Source: Pseudomonas sp. GM78 (lineage in GTDB: Bacteria > Pseudomonadota > Gammaproteobacteria > Pseudomonadales > Pseudomonadaceae). From it: a stretch of 64,000 bases of DNA. How positions within the stretch are numbered: the first letter of the stretch is position 1; every line of letters begins with the position of its first letter. The notes beneath the pieces were generated by a model, which saw only the letters and a program-made list of their open reading frames with translations, searched no databases and was not told the origin of the DNA. The translations under genes were made by a program, and so were the position numbers. Location of the stretch: positions 1 to 64,000 of the forward strand of contig NZ_AKJF01000109.1 in NCBI RefSeq assembly GCF_000282475.1, given 5' to 3'. Below are positions 56,885-64,000 of the stretch, piece by piece.

Positions 56885-58237
56885 ATGACTACGACAACAA
56901 CAATAACTGCATCACCCACCAGCGCCGCTATCGATACACCGCAGATTCCACCGGGTAAGGCTTTGCTCGCGGCATTTGCCTCGACATTCGGCTGGGCGCT
57001 GGATTTGTTTGACCTGTTCATTCTGCTCTATGTGGCGCCGATCATTGGCCGCCTGTTCTTCCCCTCGGACACCCCGACACTGTCGCTGGCCGCCGTGTAC
57101 GCCTCGTTCGCCGTGGCCTTGCTGGTGCGTCCACTGGGCTCGGCGATCTTTGGCGCGTATGCCGACAAACACGGTCGCAAGCGTGCGCTGATGGTATCGA
57201 TGGTCGGCGTCGGTATTTCCACGGCACTGTTTGGCGTGTTGCCAACCATTCACCAGGTCGGGGTGTTGGCCCCGATACTGTTTTTGGTATTGCGGGTGAT
57301 TCAGGGCATTTTCGTTGGCGGCATCGTCGCTTCCACTCACACCATCGGCACCGAATCCATCTCGCCGCGCTATCGCGGCTTGATGTCCGGGTTGATCGGT
57401 GGCGCCGGTGCCGGCATGGGCGCGTTGTTGGCGTCAGCCACTTATCTGGTGTTGTCGCAGATCTTTCCCGGAGGTGAATTTGATGTCTGGGGCTGGCGCT
57501 GCATGTTCTTCTGCGGTCTGCTCAGCACCTTTTTCGGGCTGGTGATGTTCCGTTACCTGGAAGAAACCCCGGTCTGGCAGCAACTGCAACAAGCGCGTAA
57601 AAACAAGGGGCCGACGGTCGTGGTCGTGTCGCCACTCAAGCGTCTGTTCGGTCGTGAGTACCGCGCCGTGATGCTGGTCAATCTGCTCATTACCTTCGGC
57701 GGCGGTGCCACGTATTACCTGGCCTGCGGTTATCTGCCGACATTGCTCAACGTGGTCGCCAAAGTGCCTCATACCCAGACTTCGCAGCTGCTCATGTATG
57801 GGTCGGTGGCAACCATTGTCGGAGCACTGGCCTTCGGTTACCTGAGTGACCTGATCGGTCGCAAGAAGACCTTCATGCTGCTGGGTGTGATCAACCTGGT
57901 GGGCCTGCCCATGATGTTCCTTGGGGTCGCCGAACCGGGTTCGCTGACCCGCACTGCGCTGTATTGCATGGGCATAGGCTTCATGGGCGGGGCGATCATC
58001 GCGCCTATCCTGATCTTCCTCAACGAACGCTTTGCCACCGAGCTGCGAGCCAGCGGCACCGGATTGTCCTGGAACATCGGTTTCGCCCTCGGCGGAACCA
58101 TGCCGACCTTTGTGTCTCTGGTCAGCAGCAGCCCCGCGCAGATCCCCATGGTACTGGCGTTTTTTGCCGTCGGTCTGTCTGTGATCTACCTGATTGGCAG
58201 TGTGGTGATTCCAGAAACCCAAGGCAATTTCAAATAA
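56885..58237 (+). CDS. MFS carboxylate/aromatic-acid transporter
   Basis: This 450-residue, 12-helix major-facilitator transporter has the loop 2-3 motif GAYADKHGRKRAL and, in the second half, GYLSDLIGRKKTFM. GWALDLFDLFILLYVAPIIG in helix 1 carries the Asp-x-x-Asp pattern of proton symporters for organic and aromatic acids. It probably imports the substrate of the cox-ligase pathway. ATG 56885 follows GAGGCAACC; the longer frame from 56858 lacks a site. The second-to-seventh codons (Thr-rich) contain two overlapping Hfq/Crc motifs at 56895-56905. Its 3' end overlaps the convergent hydrolase gene by 8 bp. Confidence 0.9.
   Translation: MTTTTTITASPTSAAIDTPQIPPGKALLAAFASTFGWALDLFDLFILLYVAPIIGRLFFPSDTPTLSLAAVYASFAVALLVRPLGSAIFGAYADKHGRKRALMVSMVGVGISTALFGVLPTIHQVGVLAPILFLVLRVIQGIFVGGIVASTHTIGTESISPRYRGLMSGLIGGAGAGMGALLASATYLVLSQIFPGGEFDVWGWRCMFFCGLLSTFFGLVMFRYLEETPVWQQLQQARKNKGPTVVVVSPLKRLFGREYRAVMLVNLLITFGGGATYYLACGYLPTLLNVVAKVPHTQTSQLLMYGSVATIVGALAFGYLSDLIGRKKTFMLLGVINLVGLPMMFLGVAEPGSLTRTALYCMGIGFMGGAIIAPILIFLNERFATELRASGTGLSWNIGFALGGTMPTFVSLVSSSPAQIPMVLAFFAVGLSVIYLIGSVVIPETQGNFK
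56895..56905 (+). promoter_or_regulatory. Overlapping Hfq/Crc CA motifs at transporter start
   Basis: AACAACAATAA contains two overlapping exact AAnAAnAA matches within codons 4-7 of the transporter gene. Confidence 0.5.
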
Positions 58238-59015
58238 AGGCGGGGAGGTGCTCCAGGAATTCGCAGATCAGCTGCAAGGTCTGCTCGGACGCTTCGGTCT
58301 GGGGAAAGTGCCGACAGTTATCCAGTAACACACATCGGCAGGGTCCAGGCACCTGCCGCTGGATGACCACCAGTTGCTCGGGCGTCGCGTAGTGGTCTTC
58401 GCGACCCTGGATGACCAGCAGCGGTTTTTCGATATAAGCCAACTGCGTTTCGAGATCGTCCAGGGAAAAGTCCGGGTGCAACCAACTGTCGCTCCAGCCG
58501 TGAAAAGCACCGTCGACATTGCTCCCATGGTGGCGCGCCAGGCGTTCGCGCAATTCGCCCTGATGCCAAGCCTCAGTGGTATGGCGAATGCCATCGAGGC
58601 TTTCGGTCTCGACAATCACGTGAGGCGCCAATGCAATGCTGCCCAACACGCGCGGAACGTTGGCGGCGGCATAGGCCAGGACGATGGATGCGCCGTCACT
58701 GTGACCGAGCAAGACCACTTGCGGCAGTTGCAAGGCATCGAGCAGTTGCCGCAGTTCACGAGGCCCGTCGCTGCTCAGGTAGTTCAGCGGACGCGGCAGG
58801 GTTACCGGGCTCGATTGCCCATAACCCTGACGGCTGTAAGTGACTACACCGTAACCGCTGGCCTGGGCCAGGCGCTGGGGAAAGTCTTTCCATTGATCGG
58901 CGCTTCCGAGGCCTTCGTGCAGCAGCACAAGCGTCGGTCGCGATGGGTCAGCCGCAGGGATTTGGCGATATTCCAGGCGCAGCGGCCCAAGTTGCAAAAA
59001 TTGTTGTGGCGACAT
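58230..59015 (-). CDS. Alpha/beta-hydrolase
   Basis: This 261-residue hydrolase has the nucleophile elbow GHSDGAS near residue 107, an oxyanion region in LLHEGLGSADQW, an acid candidate in GREDHYATPEQ, and the catalytic His in NCRHFPQTE near the end, so the triad is complete. The fold matches lactonase/esterase and dienelactone-like MhpC-type enzymes. It runs opposite to the transporter and XdhC genes and overlaps the transporter stop by 8 bp. It may hydrolyse an ester or a ring-cleavage product of the same pathway. Neither substrate nor regulation is visible. Confidence 0.88.
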   Translation of the reverse strand: MSPQQFLQLGPLRLEYRQIPAADPSRPTLVLLHEGLGSADQWKDFPQRLAQASGYGVVTYSRQGYGQSSPVTLPRPLNYLSSDGPRELRQLLDALQLPQVVLLGHSDGASIVLAYAAANVPRVLGSIALAPHVIVETESLDGIRHTTEAWHQGELRERLARHHGSNVDGAFHGWSDSWLHPDFSLDDLETQLAYIEKPLLVIQGREDHYATPEQLVVIQRQVPGPCRCVLLDNCRHFPQTEASEQTLQLICEFLEHLPAFI

Positions 59016-59105
59016 GTTGAATCAACGATTGAACAAGGTTGCTCGCAGGTTACCGTAAACGTAACCCTGCATGCAGCACCACGCTTTGCTTGAGGTACAG
59101 AAAAC

Positions 59106-60077
59106 ATGCGTCATCTCGATGTTCAGGTGATCGACCAGGCACTGCAATGGGCTCGCGCTGGGCAGGCACAGTGGCTGTGCACGGTGCTCTCCACCTATGG
59201 CTCGGCGCCGCGTGCGCCGGGTGCGATGCTGGTGACCAACGGCTCGGGCGAACACGTCGGCTCGCTGTCGGGTGGCTGCGTCGAAGAGGAGTTTCTCGAA
59301 AGTCTGGCGCGCGGCGAATTACGCGAACCGGCACAGATCGTCAGTTATGGCGACAGCGTCGAGCAACGCCACCGCCTGAGGTTGCCCTGTGGTGGCGTGC
59401 TGATAGTGCTGGTCGAACACCGCGCTGCCAGCCTTGAATGGATCGCACACCTGGAGAGTCTGCAAGCGGCGTTACTCGGTCAGCGACGTCTGCAGCGCCA
59501 TATCGAGCTGAGCAGCGGTGCCTTGCGCCTGGATCCGGACGCGGGCCACGGCAGCGAACGGGTACAAGTCGACGACGAAAGGGTGCGCATCAGCGTTGGC
59601 CCGGCGTTACGCCTGATTCTGGCAGGGCTCTCGCCGGTCGCTGAAGTTTGCGCCAGTTTCGCCCGAGCCATCGGCTGCGAAGTTATCGCCTGCGACCCCC
59701 GGGAAGAGATGCTGCATGTACATCTTGAAGGCGTGGAGATGCAACGTGTGCTGCCCTCAATGTTCATTGCCGCCGGAGGTTGCCACGCGGCGACCGCGGT
59801 AGTGGCGCTGACTCACGATCCGCGAATCGACGATCTGGCACTGATGGAAGCGGTGCACACGCCGGCGTTTTACATCGGCGCCATGGGGTCCCTGGCAACC
59901 TCGGACAAACGCGCCGAGCGGCTCAAGCGCATCGGTGGTCTCACGGATGAACAGATTGCCCGTTTGCACATGCCCATCGGCCTCGACCTGGGCAGCAAAG
60001 CCCCGGCGGAAATCGCCCTGGCGGTGGTGGCCGATATCCTGCGCGTGTATCACGGCAAAGAGCGTCATGCCTTGTAA
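59106..60077 (+). CDS. XdhC/CoxI-family molybdenum-cofactor chaperone
   Basis: This 323-residue protein matures the molybdenum hydroxylase by sulfuration and insertion of its cofactor. The N-terminal XdhC domain has VLSTYGSAPRAPGAMLVTNGSGEHVGSLSGGCVEEE. The C-terminal Rossmann-like domain has LRLILAGLSPVAEVCASFARAIG, then PAFYIGAMGS and GLDLGSKAPAEIALAVVADIL. XdhC partners are found only with xanthine-oxidase-family enzymes, which strongly supports functional molybdenum hydroxylase expression here. ATG 59106 follows GAGGTACAGAAAAC. It is divergent from the hydrolase and may have its own promoter in 59016-59105. Confidence 0.93.
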   Translation: MRHLDVQVIDQALQWARAGQAQWLCTVLSTYGSAPRAPGAMLVTNGSGEHVGSLSGGCVEEEFLESLARGELREPAQIVSYGDSVEQRHRLRLPCGGVLIVLVEHRAASLEWIAHLESLQAALLGQRRLQRHIELSSGALRLDPDAGHGSERVQVDDERVRISVGPALRLILAGLSPVAEVCASFARAIGCEVIACDPREEMLHVHLEGVEMQRVLPSMFIAAGGCHAATAVVALTHDPRIDDLALMEAVHTPAFYIGAMGSLATSDKRAERLKRIGGLTDEQIARLHMPIGLDLGSKAPAEIALAVVADILRVYHGKERHAL

Positions 60078-60255
60078 GACGGTTTTTCCGACGAGTGTGG
60101 GGGCTGCGAAAGTCGAGGTAGACGCTCGGTCATTCGCGCGCGATAGTGGTTTGCTGAACCATAGAGCGATCGCCGGTGTTGAGAAATAGATAGACGCCCC
60201 GATGATATGCATTGAGGTCGATAACGATATCGCTTCATGCGAGCGGAGAAATCTG

Positions 60256-61110
60256 ATGTCCATTGCCCAACGGGTTTTCCACGGCAGGTTTGGACGGGTC
60301 GCCTTGTTGAATATGGATCGTTCGCTGGTCACCCACACCCATTCCGAATGCCATGTGCTGGTCAAAGTGTCTGGCGAAGACACTTACTTCAACGTTAACG
60401 GTCGGCGGGTACCGCTCAGCGATCGCACGGCGGTGCTGGTCAACGCCTGGGAGCCGCATTTCTACGATCCGCAGCCGGATGCCGGTGCCACCCTGATCCT
60501 GGCGCTCTACATCGAGCCCGCCTGGCTGGCCACTGCCCAGCAGTCGCTGGCGCTCAGCGGTCGGCCGGACTTTTTTGCCCAGTCGTGCATCGAGCTGTCG
60601 AGTCGTAATCGCACCTTGGCTGACATCCTGGTTGCCGAAGCGCATGGCTGCGGGATTGTTCCGAAAGAGCGCATGGAATTCATGCTGTTTGATTTCCTGA
60701 TCGAGCTGATCGAGGACTTTTCCAGCTGGCGGCATTTGTCGCTACTGGGTGCGCCGAACTCAGGTGAGTTCCGGGACGCACGCGTGCGCCGTGGCACCGC
60801 CTGGTTGCTTGAGCACCTCGATGATCCGAACCCGATCGACAACGCCGCACGGGCTTGTGGTCTGTCGCGGGCGCACTTTTTTGCGCTGTTCAAGAAAGAT
60901 ACCGGCATGACGCCGACCCTGCTGCTTAACGACGCGCGCATGCGCCGGGCTTTTGCCTGGCTTGAGCGTGAGCGCAGTGGAACATTGGGCCTGTTGTCGG
61001 AGAACCTCGGGTTCTCCGAGCAAGGTCATTTCACACGGTTTTTCCGTCAGCACATCGGAGCTTCACCCAGCCAGTATCGGCGAGTAGTGGATTGTTATCC
61101 GACGGTTTGA
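60256..61110 (+). CDS. AraC-family transcriptional regulator
   Basis: This 284-residue regulator has a cupin-like N-terminal sensing domain (NMDRSLVTHTHSECHVLVKVSGED, then VLVNAWEPHFYDP) and two C-terminal helix-turn-helices (NAARACGLSRAHFFALFKKDTGMTP and LLSENLGFSEQGHFTRFFRQHIGASPSQYRR). I place the start at ATG 60256 (MSIAQRVFHG), behind GGAGAA; the longer frame at 60202 has no site. It follows the molybdenum hydroxylase block and XdhC and is the natural candidate to activate them in response to the aromatic substrate. Confidence 0.92.
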   Translation: MSIAQRVFHGRFGRVALLNMDRSLVTHTHSECHVLVKVSGEDTYFNVNGRRVPLSDRTAVLVNAWEPHFYDPQPDAGATLILALYIEPAWLATAQQSLALSGRPDFFAQSCIELSSRNRTLADILVAEAHGCGIVPKERMEFMLFDFLIELIEDFSSWRHLSLLGAPNSGEFRDARVRRGTAWLLEHLDDPNPIDNAARACGLSRAHFFALFKKDTGMTPTLLLNDARMRRAFAWLERERSGTLGLLSENLGFSEQGHFTRFFRQHIGASPSQYRRVVDCYPTV

Positions 61111-61123
61111 ATCGAGAGAAGGG

Positions 61124-61146
61124 CGGGGTATTGGGCAATACTCCCG
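61124..61146 (+). terminator. Imperfect hairpin after AraC gene
   Basis: CGGGGTATTG and CAATACTCCCG pair with one bulged base, just after the stop at 61110. There is no long T-run. Confidence 0.45.
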
Positions 61147-61213
61147 TCGGTGAAGTTAGTCGTTTATCTACAGCATTGGAGGCGTGTATAGGCTACGAAA
61201 GTTATAGAGTGGA

Positions 61214-61504
61214 CTAATCGTCCAGAAACTCATAAATCTCTTTCATGCGTTCTTCACGCATCAACTCAAGCTCTTCATTAGTGTTGGCTACCCATTGGAG
61301 AGTGAAGTCCCAACAATCGCAGTCATGAGCGTCTGCTTCTGTTTCAAATGCTTCTTGCAGGAATTTCTGGCGATATTCTTGGGGCGACAGCCCGCAACTT
61401 TCAGCGAGGCTGTAGTTCAACTCGCTGAGTTCAAGCTGGAGCCATAAGTTGGCGTCCAGGAATTTCTTCAGAGCGTGTTCGGCTCTGAATTCTTTTGCGA
61501 TCAT
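61214..61504 (-). CDS. Small hypothetical acidic protein
   Basis: This 96-residue, acidic, helical protein (MIAKEFRAEHALKKFLDANLW) has a central DAHDCDCWDF cysteine pair. There is no signal peptide or membrane segment. ATG 61504 is preceded by AAGAGAATATTTC. I do not recognise the family. The gene is 71 bp downstream of the SPOR-like gene on the same strand, so both may form an accessory operon with low-GC character relative to the neighbours. Confidence 0.65.
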   Translation of the reverse strand: MIAKEFRAEHALKKFLDANLWLQLELSELNYSLAESCGLSPQEYRQKFLQEAFETEADAHDCDCWDFTLQWVANTNEELELMREERMKEIYEFLDD

Positions 61505-61575
61505 GAAATATTCTCTTGTGGCATGAAAAATGTGGCGGGTTGTACGAGGTCGGCCCAGCGCTAAATCGGACTATG

Positions 61576-62319
61576 TCAATTTCCTGCCATCATCCATCCT
61601 CGAACGCCATGACTCTCACTCAACTCTTTCACGACTCGAGCTGCGTCTTGTTTTTGTCTATACGGGCCGATGACGACAAAGTTGTTTTCTTTACGCGCTA
61701 CCGGTAATTCCAGTTGCTTAATGGCATTTGTGGCGCGATGACGGCTGGGTGTGTTCAACGCTATTTCGATCACCCACAAGCCGGATGAAGGCGTGGTTGA
61801 AGCTTCTTTTTTAGCGTGGAGAATATAGCTACCGCACGTTAAGCACGGGCTTTCCAGCGTGATTAACGACCCAGGAACGGAGCGAAAGACGTGCCATTGC
61901 GGATCAGAGGTTTTTTTGCGGGCGAAGAGCACCAGGAGCAGGCCGGTAGAAGCAATCAGGCCGCTAAGGATAATTGTCCAATTGCGTGCTTGTGTGGGCA
62001 GTGAAGGCAGCGAAAAAACTGGCGATTCGTCTGGATTTTCGATCAAAAACTGTGCGGCGTGAGCCTCCGTTGAGTCGGGTATGGGGGATTCGTTTTCCGC
62101 AAGGGGCGTGAGCCCGTCGGAATATTTCGTAGTGAGGTTTGTTACAACTTCATTAGCGGTGTCATCGATGAGCTGTTTTAGCTTTGTCACGTTTTTCTGG
62201 ATGTATGAATTGTCGACATTGTTTTCACAAAGTGGTCCTATGGCTGTGTACGTCCATAATAATGCTGATAGTTGCCCTACAACGCCCGTTACCAGGAAAC
62301 CCAAGCCAAGCTTTCGCAC
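61576..62319 (-). CDS. Membrane protein with SPOR-like C-terminal domain
   Basis: This 247-residue protein has two membrane helices: LGFLVTGVVGQLSALLWTYTAIG at the N-terminus and WTIILSGLIASTGLLLVLFA near residue 125. Between them is a polar loop with Asn- and Thr-rich helix. The C-terminal 75 residues (GLWVIEIALNTPSRHRATNAIKQLELPVARKENNFVVIGPYRQKQDAARVVKELSE) match the beta-alpha-beta order of SPOR domains, which bind denuded septal peptidoglycan. It is likely an inner-membrane protein with SPOR facing the periplasm, but the loop order would put the C-terminus there only if both helices span. ATG 62319 follows GGAGAT. Confidence 0.66.
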   Translation of the reverse strand: MRKLGLGFLVTGVVGQLSALLWTYTAIGPLCENNVDNSYIQKNVTKLKQLIDDTANEVVTNLTTKYSDGLTPLAENESPIPDSTEAHAAQFLIENPDESPVFSLPSLPTQARNWTIILSGLIASTGLLLVLFARKKTSDPQWHVFRSVPGSLITLESPCLTCGSYILHAKKEASTTPSSGLWVIEIALNTPSRHRATNAIKQLELPVARKENNFVVIGPYRQKQDAARVVKELSESHGVRGWMMAGN

Positions 62320-62764
62320 GGCACCATCTCCAAATCAAATGAATAGTTATTTGTCCCATTTCTTTCTGATAAAGCATGGTTCTATTGTTTATCCTGGGAT
62401 GGTCTGGATTCTTGAGCGCGTCAGTGTGCCCAAGCGCCAAAATAAGTTGGCTTCTTTTTTGTTGTTTTAAAGAACATCGGGCTTGCACTTTATAGAATGC
62501 TGGTTGACGAAAAAGGCTCAGGTGAGCGAAAAAAAATGGTATCAGATGGGTTGTTATGCTGGCCTATTGAAACACTTGTATTTGAGGTGAATTTTGTGGC
62601 CGAAGTAACTGGCCAAAGATTTAGGTCATACCTATGCACTTGCTATAAAGGAAAGGACTGTTAGCCGGCCCTTTACGGTACGGACAGGGAGAAGCTATTG
62701 AATTTTTTGTCACCCTTTCAAACGATGCCGGTGCCCAGCGCTACATCAATTGTCGTCATTCGGT
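62320..62764. other. AT-richer gap without recognisable gene
   Basis: I see no supported gene or RNA. The stretch is visibly richer in A and T than its surroundings and presumably holds the promoter of the SPOR-like gene. Confidence 0.45.
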
Positions 62765-63655
62765 TCAACTGCGCTTCAGCGCAGAAAACTGACCACTCAA
62801 CCACGTATAAAGCTGGGAAACCGCAGGGCTGATCTGCTTGCGATGCGGGCACACCAGACTCAACGGCGAAGCTTCGCCAGGAAAATCCGGCAGCAGCACA
62901 AGCAGGCGCCCAGTGGCGATATCGGCACTGACATCCAGCCAGGATTTGTAGGCGATACCTTCACCGTCCAACGACCAGCGTCGCACGACATCGGCGTCAT
63001 CGCTGAACAGTGGCCCTGAAACCTGCACGGTTTGCCCGCCCAGGTTCCACTTGTCGTAGACCCGGCCATTTTGCAGATAGAGCAGGCAGTGATGCTTGCT
63101 CAAGTCATCCGGCGTTTGGGGAGAACCGCAGCGTTGCACATACTCTGGCGAGGCAACAAGCACCCGCTGGTTCCACGGTGCAAGCGGCAGTGCCACGTAG
63201 TTGGCGTCTTCATTCGGGCCGTATCGAATCGCCACGTCCACCGGGTCGCGAAACAGATTGGCCATCTGGTCTGACAGGAAAAAACGCAACGTCAATTCTG
63301 GATGCTGACGGCGGAACAGCGTCAGCCACGGCAGCAGTATGTTGCGCCCCAGATCGGAGGGTGCTGTCACCTGCAGGACGCCCCGCAGCGTGGCGTTCTT
63401 ACCACGCAAATTTTCCTTGCCTTGCTGCAGGGTCTCAAGCACTGAGTGGGCGGTGGGCAGATATTGCTCGCCTTCGGCAGTCAATCGCAGGCTGCGAGTG
63501 GTGCGGGCGAACAGGCGTACGTCCAGCTCGCGCTCCAGACGTTTGATGGCGGCGGCGACCTGACCAGGCAATAGATCAGCCTCCAGCGCCGCTGCGGTGA
63601 AACTGCCCAGCGCGGCGCTGCGGATGAATAAACCGAGATCATCGATGCGGATCAT
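62765..63655 (-). CDS. LysR-family transcriptional regulator
   Basis: This 296-residue regulator has the N-terminal winged helix MIRIDDLGLFIRSAALGSFTAAALEADLLPGQVAAAIKRLERELDVRLFARTTRSLRLTAEG, slightly divergent in the recognition helix, and a co-inducer domain (SDLGRNILLPWLTLFRRQHPELTLRF). I chose ATG 63655, because the longer frame adds 105 codons that run through the divergent gene. It diverges from the oxidoreductase gene at 63765, and LysR regulators usually control such a divergent neighbour, so it is likely to regulate that gene. Confidence 0.93.
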   Translation of the reverse strand: MIRIDDLGLFIRSAALGSFTAAALEADLLPGQVAAAIKRLERELDVRLFARTTRSLRLTAEGEQYLPTAHSVLETLQQGKENLRGKNATLRGVLQVTAPSDLGRNILLPWLTLFRRQHPELTLRFFLSDQMANLFRDPVDVAIRYGPNEDANYVALPLAPWNQRVLVASPEYVQRCGSPQTPDDLSKHHCLLYLQNGRVYDKWNLGGQTVQVSGPLFSDDADVVRRWSLDGEGIAYKSWLDVSADIATGRLLVLLPDFPGEASPLSLVCPHRKQISPAVSQLYTWLSGQFSALKRS

Positions 63656-63764
63656 TTTCACTCCTGCAGTGAAAGTGTTGGCGCATTCTGCTTGTTTTTC
63701 TTTGTACTTGGGAAGTCGAAGATGGCTGCAAACGAGTGCATCACCCTTCAGACAGCGAGTGTTT

Positions 63765-64000
63765 ATGAAAGCCATCACCTTTACCGAACACGCTTTGCCC
63801 ATCGACAATCCACACGCATTGATCGACATCAGCCTCCCGGTGCCCACGCCTGGTCCACGGGATCTGCTGGTCGAAGTTCGCGCGGTGTCAGTGAATCCGG
63901 TCGATACCAAGGTGCGCGCCGGAACTTTCACAAAAGAACCGAAAATCCTCGGCTGGGATGCCACAGGCATTGTCCGCGAGATCGGCTCTGAAGTGACGTT
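63765..64000 (+). CDS. Zinc-type alcohol dehydrogenase/quinone oxidoreductase family (N-terminus only)
   Basis: The last 236 bp encode MKAITFTEHALPIDNPHALI, LPVPTPGPRDLLVEVRAVSVNPVDTKVRAGTF and PKILGWDATGIVREIGSEV. SVNPVDTKVR and GWDATGIV are the hallmark N-terminal motifs of quinone-oxidoreductase-like MDR proteins that lack the catalytic zinc. About 78 codons are visible; the gene runs off the window. It is divergent from the LysR gene. Confidence 0.92.
   Translation, partial: MKAITFTEHALPIDNPHALIDISLPVPTPGPRDLLVEVRAVSVNPVDTKVRAGTFTKEPKILGWDATGIVREIGSEVT

Noticed and set aside
1-64000. CRISPR array, rRNA or tRNA gene
   Set aside because: No regularly spaced repeats, rRNA segments or cloverleaf sequences were seen on either strand.

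Overview
The window looks like chromosomal DNA of a Pseudomonas, most likely of the fluorescens group. It opens inside acnB, carries Pseudomonas-type REP/REPIN pairs between genes, has GC-rich codon usage with short Shine-Dalgarno leaders, and several catabolic genes carry A-rich AAnAAnAA motifs at their translation starts, as used by Pseudomonas Hfq/Crc. I see no rRNA, tRNA, CRISPR array, transposase or integrase.

Region 1 (1-30.4 kb). After acnB and a DUF2889 gene comes a large CoA-ester catabolic block. The minus strand holds an SCP-x type thiolase, a HadA/HadB-like split dehydratase, an SDR, two acyl-CoA dehydrogenases, an acyl-CoA synthetase, a DUF1254/DUF1214 exported protein and a crotonase. 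The plus strand holds a family III CoA-transferase, a metallo-beta-lactamase-like pseudoenzyme, two tandem SDRs and a crotonase. A MalT-like LuxR regulator sits in the middle, divergent from a degenerate acyl-CoA dehydrogenase. An envelope module follows: DUF1302, DUF1329, a YCF48-like propeller, an MMPL/RND transporter and a Tat-exported protein. A shared TAGTGGGT motif about 85-120 bp upstream of three plus-strand units suggests one regulon. The substrate is probably a hydrophobic, possibly cyclic, acid (inference).

Region 2 (30.4-38 kb). A 1316-residue autotransporter lies downstream of an unusual REC-HTH-PAS-kinase-like regulator. A near-identical dyad, CTGTAG-N8-CTACA, lies upstream of both the autotransporter and a two-gene operon of small proteins. 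A zinc alcohol dehydrogenase follows.

Region 3 (38-47.7 kb) is an accessory island: a chromosomal KfrA-like coiled-coil protein, a cluster of inverted repeats, then a roughly 1,407-codon gene with an N-terminal NACHT/STAND-type NTPase and a C-terminal PD-(D/E)XK nuclease, split by a single in-frame TAG. Beyond it is about 3 kb of gene debris: an MFS tail, a 79-bp copy of the neighbouring GGDEF gene, the tail of a large unknown protein, a DUF1302 piece, a ThiF/E1-like piece and a luciferase-like tail.

Region 4 (47.7-64 kb). A GAF-PAS-GGDEF-EAL protein is followed by a molybdenum hydroxylase pathway: CoxL fused to CoxG, then CoxM and CoxS, a CoA ligase, a crotonase with both catalytic glutamates, an MFS transporter, an alpha/beta hydrolase, XdhC and an AraC regulator. 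Four starts in this block carry Hfq/Crc-type motifs, as expected of genes for a secondary carbon source. The window ends with two small hypothetical genes, a LysR regulator and the start of a divergent quinone-oxidoreductase-like gene.
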